Under the pieces are notes generated by a model that was not told the origin of the DNA, did not search any database, and saw only the letters and a list, made by a program, of their open reading frames with translations. From NCBI GenBank assembly GCA_039566865.1, contig CM076955.1, forward strand, positions 16,723,501 through 16,787,500: 64,000 nucleotides of DNA, read 5' to 3'. The position numbers were made by a program, and so were the translations under genes. Positions 44,501 to 56,500 of the stretch are shown here, one piece after another. Numbering within the stretch: position 1 is the stretch's first letter; the number at the start of each line of letters is the position of its first letter. Source of the DNA: Aurelia coerulea (taxonomy: Eukaryota; Cnidaria; Scyphozoa; Semaeostomeae; Ulmaridae).

Positions 44501-47500
44501 AATGTTCCTACGTGCTACATCAACTGAGATCGTTCTCTTCTCGCCATAAAGGTGGCAGGCATACTTGTTAAGACCTGCAATTGTTTGCTCCGATACTTCT
44601 GTAGTTGAACTCAGATTACTGAAAGTCGTTAGAAACTCCTGGTTATCTTGCACCAGTTTCTAGCATGTTTTTTCCCTTTCGTACAAATGACGAGACATAA
44701 TCATTCCCTTTGAAAGAGTGCACACCAAGCAGTGCTTGCTTCTGCTGATTACTGAGATCACAAGCAGATAAATCAAGCAGCCTCCTGCTTTTACCCGTTC
44801 CATTATCGATGAAGATTATTAAATTTCTTTGCTCATTAGCCAACAAAATTACTGGAAAGTCAGTGTCTCCTGAGAAAGAGCGCAACAAACATGTACTTTT
44901 TGAGTGGTGTTGCCTTGTGACGCATGATCAAGCAGGTAGTATACCTTGGTGTCTGTCTCCTCGTGATTCGTATCTAATTCTGGAGCAGAAATTGAATGAT
45001 TGCATGTAATCTGCGTGCATCTGTTTTTTCTTGCAAAGTAGATTACTCTTTGACCAATACTCATTTTTTCTTGTACCCACACTTCTTCGATCAGCTCAAA
45101 CAATCTCCCCTTGTTGTCCCCAAATCTCTTCAAATATGGAAGGATTCTGATGTCTGGCACCTTGATGATGAACTTGTCAGCTTCTCCTCTGAATTGCCTT
45201 TCTGCATTCTTTATCGACATTTACAGCTAGCAGTCGCATGCAGCATAGATTGAGGTAAACTGATTGGGAATATCACGGAGCAACTTTCTCGCAAGATCCC
45301 GAAAGGCATCAGGTACAACACCAATTGAACGCACTGTAGCGATCACATAAAAACATATATCTGTGCCTCATCTAGCGAATCAAGTTCTGTCACAATGGAA
45401 GAAAGTGCCGCATCTAACAATTTACTCTTGGCTATTTTCCTACGATTGCCATCACAGGTCGCCAATGAGAGTGGTACTGGTGCCAAATGGAAGCTAAGTG
45501 CCTTGTCTATGTCTACTAATGATGCAACAGGTAGACCCAAAATATCTCTTTGGCTAAATATCTCTTAGACTTCTATAACTTTCGACTTGCTCTTTTCAGT
45601 CACCTTGATTTTCTTTTCTGCATCCCCAAATCCTTTCCAGAGGCATCTTTTTAAGGATCAAAGAAGCCTACAGCTTCTTCTTCGTTTATCTCCAAGCGCT
45701 TTTGGAACGTGGAAGCCATTTCCCTTCCTCTTTCATACGAACCAAGCAATTCGTCTGCTATGCTATCAGGTAGGGCCGCCCAGATCCTAAATTGTACAAT
45801 TTATCCCTGTCTAGAGGGCTGTTGAATGGGTTTAAGAAATCCTCTTTGAGAACATTCATAATCTTTGAAACTCTCTTCTCTGACTTGCTTATTTCATGCT
45901 TCCTCAAATATTTGCGGGGATTTGACGAGACCTTATCCGTTCCAGCAAAAGTAAGCAGTGAATGCAAAATCTGAGCTTGAAATGGTCTGTTAAGGACTCA
46001 TTTTTCTTAAGTGGCATGTTGCTGAACGAAATCCTTTATCCCGCCTGAAAGAAGAAAGTAATTTGCGTTCATTTTTTAACTGTTGTTAGCTTGGCTGAGG
46101 ATTAGAACCTGTTAGTATTGAAAGAAGCATTTGTCATTAGATCTGTTTGGTCAGCAAAAATACCACAAGATGGTAGGGTTGGTGCTCATTAAAAGAAACA
46201 TTGAAGAGCTGGTAGCGAAGAGCAATGTTATCAAGCACTCATATATTCTCCAAAAACTTCTTTAAATTTCATCCACTTTGTCGTGTTGAAATACTGTAGG
46301 TTAACTGAATAAATTTCTTCTTTATTATTTAACGATTATAAACGCATTGTAACAAATGAAGCAAATGTGCCTTTGGTGGTGCTGCTTTGTTACATCAAAT
46401 AGGATAGTGATAAGGTGTAAATTAACAAATATCCAGTTCTCTTTACTTGGATTTGTTAACTACTGAAAGTCAAAAGTGAAAAAGCAGCAACTAAAATGCT
46501 ACTTACCAGCTGTTTTCGAACTCCTCATGAATGTTTGCTCGCCAGCACCATCAAGAGACTGTCCGATATTGAGCGAATTTCGGCATACAGAGAGTCCTTT
46601 TTCTTGTAACTCCACTTTAGCACCTGGGTGCGTGTCCTCCAGGTTGTCATTGACGGCAGTAGCAGACACCGTATCTGGAATAATTGTGTTTATTCATTGC
46701 AAAGGAGAATGGCAAGGAATCCTTCCAACACTGTGCTCGAAGATCATAGCTGTTTGTATTGATTGCAAGATGAAGTTGGATTTCTGAAGCATATCCCGAA
46801 ACCCTTGCTGAACTTCTTGTCACTACCGATGGTGATGTAAGGGGGAGGGGGGGGGGGGAAGGGTTATGAACTTTTTCTACATTCATCTGATGAAGGTGAG
46901 GTCTAAATGGCAAAAACATATCAAAAACTGACTTGTTACTTTTTCGTGCACCTTAGTATAATATCCCCCAAAAATATTTCCGCCCGCCCCCAGGGCCCCC
47001 AATTTTCATTTTTCAGTAAAAAAAATGGAGAGCTCTTTCCTCCTGAATACTAGATGCTAATCTACCTGGTATAAATGAGTGCTAAATAGAGAAAATGAGT
47101 ATTACCTTATTTTTAGAAAATTACAGCCTATTCCCCCCTGTATCTTGAAAACGCCCCCTCTCCCGCCTGTTCAACATCCGGATTCGAAATCTACGCCCAA
47201 AATTGCCCCAGAAAAACCACATCCCATAAAATCTCTCGGCTGGTGGTAATACACCTCATTCTCCCTCCGGACTACAATACCCCATTCACACTGTCACAAA
47301 TGAAGCAGCTTTATCTAAACCAGGTTAAATTTCAACCAATCAAATGCCGTCGATTTGTTGGATTGACCAATTAGAATGCAACATTCGATAAATCAGTGGT
47401 CAAGTGTGAATGAGTATAAGAGTTTAAGGACTTTACCTTGTCATGTAAACACCATCAATAAGGTTAGTAACGACTCTAGGATCTTGATTATATTCTGCAA

Positions 47501-50500
47501 GTATGTTGATATCTGCTGGATCAGCTGAAATCTAAATCAAAACAAAAGTCACATCAAGAGTAAACCGGCCCTAAATCGTGGTTATTTGATAAATCAGAGT
47601 GACAAATCAGTAGGCAACGCGCAGGCATTCCTACCAAAACTTCCAGAAAATCATATCAGAATATTTCAAGCAAATTTCATGAACGTGAAGCCCCATAAAC
47701 TCAAAGTTCATTTTGTATCAAGAGATGTCTTAAATGTGTCCTTTCATCTAGAGGCCATAAAGTGAAGTTAAATTCGGGTACCGGCAAGACGGCGTTTCTA
47801 TCAACACCCTTTGAACGTAGCTTACGAGTACACCCATCTTCCAAAAGAGAAAGTGTCTACGAAACAAAGAGCAAAAGTTTGCTACGGCCGCCCGATTAAT
47901 TATTTCTAATTATTTTAATCCTCTATTCAATATGCGAAACCATGGGTAGTTAGATAACGTAGTTGAGCTTGATTCCCACAGGTTGGTTCTTTTGCGGAGA
48001 AAACATTATTTTCTGCTATGGAGGAGCTATTCCTCCGCAGGTACATATTTGTTGCAACGCTCCTCTATAGAAGCACACCACTAGTGTCTAGCTACCCATG
48101 GTGAATCACTGTAGCAAGCTGTTTCTCTTTGTTTCGTGGACATTTTCTTCCTTTGGATAATGGGTCGACTCGTAGGTTACTATGAACGTGGATACATTTA
48201 ACTTACCCTTACAGAAGGTGCCAAAACTACATGAAAATTACCATGCTCTATGTAAGATTATGTAAAATTTTTGTTCCCAACTTAGACTTTATCTGATTTT
48301 AACATTTATGGTTTTTTATATTGAAGGTATTTTCAATTTTGTATATTTATTATATCTACTATTTTACTACTTTTAACCGTGTATATTTATGTATATTGTA
48401 ATTTTTAGTTGGCCTAAATTAGCTTTAGTATAGCTACTGTATTTATTAGCCAACTTTTAAAGAAATTGATAATAACAATAATAAAAATCAATGTTTCTCT
48501 CTTACCTCTTTGACAGTGGCTAGCTCCCCAGAATCAGTGAAAACCTCGACTCCATTCAATCCAATGTAATGTCTGTCACCCCATGTGCTCTTTAAATTCA
48601 GAACTAGGCTTCTTCCTTTAGGTAGTATTGGAATTTTAAAAGAAATCCTGGAAAGAAAACGACAAAAAATGGTCAGAAAATGACAGAAAATTAGCTTGCT
48701 GTTCGATTTAAGGAGAAATGTCACAAGTCCATAAGACAATGTTTGTCAGGTGTGAACAAACGCGAATAAAACCATATATGGATACTGTATGAATGATTTT
48801 ACTTTATCGCAAAACTAGGCCAGATAAGAAATGATTCAGCTAGGAATGTACAAATAGCAGAAATTTACCATATATCGTTGACTGCATCTCCTTTCTTCTA
48901 AGTTTGGAACAGGAATATATCCTCAACAACGCCCTTTTTGATACCGGGTTTTTCTTGTGCCTTTCTCAACCTGACACTTCGATCGACGTAAATCCTTCCT
49001 AAAAGTTCAGTAAACGGGGATTCGTATGACAAATTACGGTATTCCTAACCAGAAAAACAGGTAGCCCTGCTGACATTAGCGACTAATGTCTTTTTTTCAT
49101 TCATTCATTCGTTCATTCGTTCGTTCGTTCGTTCATTCATTCGTTCGTTCGTTCGTTCGTTCGTTCGTTCGTTCGTTCGTTCGTCCGTCCGTCCGTTCGT
49201 TCGTTCGTTCATTCGTTCGTTCGTTCGTTCGTTCGTTCGTTCGTTCGTTCGTTCGTTCGTTCGTTCGTTCATTACTTTATTTCTATCATACCTGGCAAGT
49301 TCTTCAGCTTTTAACATGTCATCCAAACTACTTTCACTCCCATCAGCTTCATAGCTTGTGGCTGGCTTGATTAACGCATCCAATGCATCACCTTTTAAAA
49401 CGAAATCAGAAGACATAATAAAAAATAGTCATTTTCCACCATGTCCTTTGGATAAAACCTGTGCCGCTACAACTAACAAACAGACCAGTTCATTTTGGAT
49501 CTTATGCTCCTATATCTTCCACTAAGTGTTCTTTCACTCGGCTATTGACATCTTTTGAACAAAGGGGCATATATTCTACCGGGTGAGTCAGAAAAAAGAA
49601 TCCCCGTTTGAAAGGTCACGGCTCCCTGGATATCAAGACAATGATATCGGCAAACATATAGTTTAATGGTAGAAATGTTCCAATCTACTATAATATTTAC
49701 CTGACTGAAATCGGCGACTCCATTCTGAAATTATGAGGGATTTTGTCGAGAAAGCCTCTTCAAAAAAACCTTCAAAACGTTCCCAACGTCATGAACAAAT
49801 TTCCCTAACATTTCTGCCTTACAATGGCCTTACAGCAATGACTTATGGACGCTTTAGCACGTGCTATCCTCTTGGGAGGATGAACAAGGCCTTGGTATCG
49901 ATGACCTATTCAGGGGAATTCCATTCTCCCAAGAGGACAAAATACATGAATCTATGTGAGTGTCATCAATTTTAGGAAGGAAAATTTGCTCATTGTTTTC
50001 ATTCTTTGTTGCAGGTTTTTGTAAGGGGCTTTCTGCAGAAAATCACCCTTAGAAGGAATGGCCGATTAAGGCCGGGTAAACTACTGAACTTAATTGAACA
50101 CATTGGCAATAAAACAAGACAGTTTTCAATATTATTGCTTTGATATTCATGGAGCAGTGGCCTCCCAAGCGGAGATTCTTTTTTCTGACTCACCCGGTAC
50201 GTTACATTAAATCGTTAAACAGTAGATTGAAATATTTCTTCATTGAAAAACTTCTTTAGTATTTGTCTTTAAGAAGGGCCCACATGATTTATTGCCAATC
50301 TCAAGCAAAACCCCCCTTACAAACAGGCATCTCGTCATAAGGACTTTAAGCTTTCCTCTGAGACAACAGAATATAAAAATTACACATATGTAGGTGTACT
50401 CCTCCAGTACAGAAGACAAGCGCATTAAGTATCAAGAACCTGTTACCTTCTCCAATACTGTCACGCGGGGAGGCAAATGCGTAGACTTTCACATTTTTTC

Positions 50501-53500
50501 AAAATGTCTACGCCATTCTAATTCAAGACACTTATAATAAAAAAGATCAGACATGTTCGAATGAAATAAAGTTATCCGTTTTGTTGTTCTTGCTTCTTTG
50601 TTTGTTCCTCGCCTTTCATTTGCTGGTGGGGCAATGCAGTATCAAATGTATTGTAAGTGCCATTTATAGCAGGAACTCGATGACCTTGTGTCTTTTGTTC
50701 AATAAATGGCACCAAATGAAGTATTGCTTGCCTAGCTTTAATGTTTTATTTTGCATTTAAAAAAGGTTTGAGTAAAAAGTATAATTTTCTCATGAAGCAA
50801 AACAATTCTCGGCTCCAATCTACAAGCAATCGTATCACTGTCGTTGCTGTCAAAATCATTTGCACACCTACCTCCTTTTTCGAGATCAAGGTTCGATGTT
50901 ATCCTTCCAAGGTGAGAATGCTCGAACTTATCAATCGAGTTAAAAGATTGTTCTAATTCTATGTCAAACATTTCTCGAAATTTTCTTCTCCCAGTCAGCT
51001 CTTGTTCCACTATTTCGGTCTTCTTGTCTTCAATTTCAGCAGTCGATCTTCGCCCACTTGTTGGTCTCTAAATGTACACAGAGATAAATATGGTAAAATT
51101 ACAACCACTTCCTTTTCCTGCTAATAGGTTCACCAAGCATATTGTAGCAAGGTCTAAGGCGTAAGACTTAGGTACTTTAAAAACTTAGGTATGTATATTT
51201 TTGATCCAGATTGGATAAAACAAATTGAACATCTTAATTTTTATCATTTGGTATTTGGTACCAAGCTACCTTACATCGTACCTTTTCTGTTTGTTAAAAT
51301 ATTATAATTGTAATTGTCATCCAAAGTAGGGACCAGATGACCATGTGTCCTTTCCTGCTTTGGATGGCACAGTAGCGAGTAATCTTTTTTGTGTTTTAAT
51401 TGTTTTGATGATGATAAAGGAAAAAACTTAGGTACTTTAAAATGTTGAAAAACTGTAAACAAGGAACCGACACCATAAAAAATCCATTGTAATCAGATAA
51501 GTGTCTCATTACTCTTTTCTAATGACTACGCAGCAGAGTCTACATTTTGACCGAACTGAAAATCCCAACATGACACAAAACTTCATGAAATACATTTAGC
51601 AGGATTTTGTTGAAAATTTTGTCAATTACGAAAAATGTGTCCTCATAAACGACAATAATTCCTGAAAAACACTGCAAAAACTTCGAAAACTTATTTTTTG
51701 TGATATTTCGATAAAATGAAAGGTAATTTGCGTTTTGAGATTTTGTTTCCAAAACCTTTCAGTTGATCCTGTGTCTTGTACGACAAGTTGTAATTTGGTA
51801 ATTTTGTTTTGGTGACCATTGTTTTCAAGACACGCACAATTATCTAACTTTAAAACTAAACATATTGTTACCTCACATTATGTTTAGTTTTAAAGTTAGA
51901 TAATTGCGCGTGTCTTAAAAACAATGGTCACCAAAACAAAATTACCAAATTACGAAAGGTAATTTGCAAAAGAGCAAAAGAAAATGTTGCCAAAATAATA
52001 CCTTCTGATTCGGTTTGTTCGACAGCAGCCCAGTCAATTCGTCCCTGCAAAAAAATAATCGAATTTGCATCGTATACTTCTCCAATGCTTTCAATCAAAT
52101 ACTGTTGCTCGAATTCTCAAACATTTTACGAATGTCTCAACGGCCATCTCATTAATACCAAATGCGCCGAAACAGCTGATCTATTTAACAAGCCATGATA
52201 CATTGCACACAAAGCCGATGCCAAAAATGTCATCTATATTCAAAGTCCCATGTAATTTTCAGAAAATGTTAAGATAGTACTAAGATTATGCAACAATCGA
52301 GCGACCGCTCGTGCAGCTAATCATAACTAATCCACTTCTAAATTCCAAAGTCGTTTCCAACAGTTTTTTCATTGAGTTTTCTAGCTCAATTTTTAGAAAA
52401 TGAGATCGTTACTTTTCGATTAATTTCGGCTGTTTTCATCCCAAGAAGTTTTCAAGAGCTTGCTAGTAGCGTGAGAAATAGGCGGCCAAAACTTGCCAAG
52501 TACTACTTGGGATTATGGCTGTAGACTGCATCATCTAGCTTTTAAATCGGTCTTCTGTACGATTTATATGTTGCAAAAATTTGGATCAAAGTTAACTTCC
52601 CATGACACTCTTAAAAACTGAAAAAAGTTCTTCGTTCTCAAAGATTACTCTAAGAACACCACTCTGTTTCCATCATACGCAAACATGAAATAATTTTCAA
52701 TTAAAACTATAAAAGGAAGCCTACCTTGAATCTGTTTCTAGGTCTTCTTCTGCATTCTTTCGAGTCATTCCTTTTCTTCTTCCAGCGGACGCTGTCCGAG
52801 TTGGTGTCAATTCTCTAGACCCTTCGGACGGATTTTTAACTGACCGCCTGCCACTGTTAGGCCTAGAGCGAGGCTTAGCATTACTTAAAATGTCCTTATC
52901 AACTGTTTTGGGTCCTGATTCATTTGAATTATCGTCGCTTCCTTAAAGAAAAGAATAGTAAATTACGAAATAGACATTTAAATTGCGAAACATAAAATTG
53001 CGTAACCGTACGTTGCCATTTCTGACAATGTTTCAAAATCAGGTGGCTCGTACAATGCTAACAAGCCTTGGCTCACTTGTCATATTTTCAACGATATCGC
53101 TAATATATATATATAAGAAAGAATAGGGGGCCAAATACTGAGCCTTGAGGCACTGCACGCTTTCCAATCAGAACTCTTATCATCTAATAATATGAATTGC
53201 TCTCCGTTGGCTAGAAGATTACCTTATAGTTATAGAAGTTTTCGTGGTATTTTATTGCACTTAAGTTTATACAGGAGACCTTCATTCTACACTCTATCGA
53301 AGGATGTAAACAGGTCAAGAAATACTGCGCGGGTTTCCTTATTTAGAATTTTGTCAAAAGCACTGCATATTATGCATGTCACTGCATATTTTCAAATTTG
53401 TAGGCAATAGATCTTTTAGCTATTCTGAAAAGAATCAAATCAGAATCAGAATCGAACAACATTTTGCTACATTTTGTAGAATCTTCGAATGTGCGCAACA

Positions 53501-56500
53501 GTGATAGAAGCTCTAATGCCACTCGATCGAACGTCGCGTATAAAAATGTATAAAGATATTGCTCGATCTAGGCTCTTTTGTAGAATGCCTAAAAAGGTCT
53601 ATTGCAAGTTCTTGTGAGTATTTTTAGGGGAGGGCTAGGGGGGCTACATCCCCTCGTCGGAAGCATCTAGCTCCCCCGTCGGAGGACCCACTTAGTATTT
53701 GCCACCCTGTCTGAAGATATTTTACATACCGGGAAGCCACAATGGTTTCTTGTCTGAACTGGAAGTTCTATCTTTTAAATGTTTTGAATCATGTGAATGT
53801 TTTCTCGACATCGTAGGTGTCCGCGAGTAATCTCTGAAACGAAAAGATATAAAAGTATGATATATGATACCAAACTTCTCATGACATCAGCCAGAAAGGA
53901 GAAAACGATGTTAAGCTGGTTTTCCACGAGGTGATATTTCCACCCGGGGGGGGGGGGGGGGAGGTATTTGACCAAAATTTGTATGGGCATGTGCCCACGA
54001 AAAAAATTCTTATTCTTAAAATAAACGTCGTATTGAGACGGGTAGATATCAAAAATAATCTTAACGACAGATTTTGCAAATTTTGTCCAAACCAAAAAGT
54101 TATGGATGATGAGATACACTTCATTTTTGATTGCACAGATGACAAGAAAATTAGAGAAAAATATTTTGAAAAACTGGGTATAGAACGTAATACCTATCAA
54201 TTTGTCACCACTTCAAAAAAAGATTTAAATCTTAAAGGGTTTCTCAAGTATATCTTACGAAGGAAAAAACAGTACAAATTCTTGCAAAATTCATTTATCT
54301 GTCCGGGTCCAATAGAAAAATGTTGCGTCAAAACCAAATTCATAAAATATGTTCTTATCAAACTATTTTTATGATATATAAACATTGTTTCGCATGTTGT
54401 TCTATATCATTATCGTTATAATAATAATAATAATAACAATGCACTTATAGAGCGCTAAAATCTATATACATATATTCTAAAGCGCTGAACAACTTAGTGT
54501 TAAAAACCTTAATTTACAGAAAGTAAAGCTAGAAATCTCATTCACATGTTAAAATGATTATGAAATAAATACGTTTTTAATCCTGTTTTGAAAGTTTGGA
54601 CGCGCTGAGATCTTCTAATTTCAACGGGCAGTTTGTTCCAGAGCCTAGGGGCTGCAGTACAAAATGCTCTGTCCCCACGAGATGTAAATTATGTCTTTGG
54701 AACTATTAATGCCACAGATTTATCTGACCTCAGTCTGTATCTATCACTGGTTTGTAGCCTCAACATATCTTTCAGATAGGCTGGAGCCATGTTGTTAAGT
54801 GCCTTGAATGTCAATAACAAAATCTTGAAGTCAATCCTTTCTTTTACCGGCAGCCAATGCAATTCTTTTAGTACTGGAGTGATATGATCGTACTTGCGAG
54901 TCCCAATAATTATCCTTGCGGCAGCATTTTGAACACGTTGCAACTTTTGCAACTGATAATTCGTTATATCATTGTTACTTTTATTTTAGATTTCGTAGAT
55001 TTATACGCAAATTATAATCTACCAGTTCTGAAATAGGAGATGAAAATATTGATATTGAAATTGAACATAAACATGGCTGGGGTTTGATCAATTTTCACCA
55101 AGTACAACTTTATTCAACATTCTTAAATTCCGTCTCAAATGAGATGTCACCTGAGATTTGCGATAACGCAAAATTCCTTTGAAAAGCACTGCTATTGTTG
55201 TTATTCGCGGGCGTTTGCAGGTAATTTGAGACAAACTATAGTCGATTGCTTACCTTTCGCAAGGGTCGGAAGGTGTACCTTGGTCTGCGTTGGAAGATAG
55301 ATTGGGCGTTGAAACAGATCTGACGAAAACGAGAAGTTAGGTTAGAAGCTAAAACAAACTTTTCAAATCATACTAAGATCACTCAAATAGCACCATTTAG
55401 CATTACATGCTAAAATCAAATCATCGTTAACGCCCTTTAACTGCAAAACCACCTTCTTTAGAATTAAGAGAATAAAGAGAACATTTTTGCTTTGGCAGAT
55501 CTTGGGGTCGTATCTGGCTAAATGATTGAGTATCATACTACAAACTTGTTCTATTGTACTCTTTATTGAGCTATGTTCCCTGGACCAACACAACAGGTAC
55601 TAGCGTTGCTCTTTGACAGTGGACTATCCTGCTGCGCAGTGCCCAGGGATGACCTATGTAGTAAAGACCTCGGATATTGAGTGCGAGAAGGGGGACGGCC
55701 CAGCGGAACCATATTGACCGCCCCACGCACAACATAACTAATCTAACATACGTTGACTATTAAATTCTATAGGACATTATTGCTTGAGCCACCCTTAAAT
55801 TAACTAGAAGACTCTCCTGTGAATTTGTGATAGACAAGCGAGGCGAATACCATGCGAAATGATATGGGTAATTTGATAATCTAGTGCACTGCCTAGGTAC
55901 AAGGCCTGGGGCGAGCATATGTTGGGATATCATGTTCCCCATCTTAAGCACTTAATACTGGAGCCTCGGCGTTAAACTGCATTTACTCGCGTAAAATGTT
56001 CGACAGAGCCAATTATTTACAATACAAGGATAGCATTTTGACCCAAATAGACAAAACTAAATCCGAGTGAAATATTTCTGACGTACAAAAAACAACAAAA
56101 TGAGTTATAAGGGCCTTAAACTGTTGCCAAGAACAAATAGTAAGGTATTTCTAGGCAGCTTAACTCTCTTCAAGATAGAGATAGCCAGTATACGGCCATA
56201 ACGAGTTCCAGGAGTCTCGTTATGGCGAACACGAACGACTCAACAACTATGAAGTTGAAGGTTCATTGAAGGTTCGAATATTTCTGAACATATCGTTTAT
56301 GTCTCCATGCGCTTAGGTATAAAAACAGTCATTTCAGTCAACATATTACTTGCTATTTAAAATAGGTCCACGAGATAACTCTTGTGGAACTGATATAACT
56401 TCCTGCCTTTTGCTGAAAAGAGTTACAAAAGGCGGCAATACACTGTCATCTTCAGGTAAAAGTTACTCCATATTTTTTCTGTGACCATACAATATGATAG

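Larger units (their letters stand above)
44117..47273 (-). mobile_element. 3.2-kb DNA transposon with 340-base inverted arms and decayed coding region
   Basis: Arms at about 44117-44460 and 46965-47273 are inverted and about 90% alike by eye (AGTCCGGAGGGAGAATGAGG, TTTCGAATCCGGATGTTGAA). They are flanked by ACAAT (44112-44116 and 47274-47278). The minus strand between them holds broken open frames (next two entries). It lies in a KATNIP intron. It is not one of the common families that I can name with confidence. Confidence 0.8.

Noticed and set aside
49086..49370. Plus-strand SFVRSFVR repeat protein
   Set aside because: Translation of the same microsatellite on the other strand.
49105..49416. 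Protein with NERT repeats
   Set aside because: The real part is a KATNIP exon; the repeat is a microsatellite after its donor.
53931..54374. Plus-strand host gene within KATNIP
   Set aside because: The Cys/His pattern and the end resemble LINE ORF2 C-termini seen elsewhere in the window.
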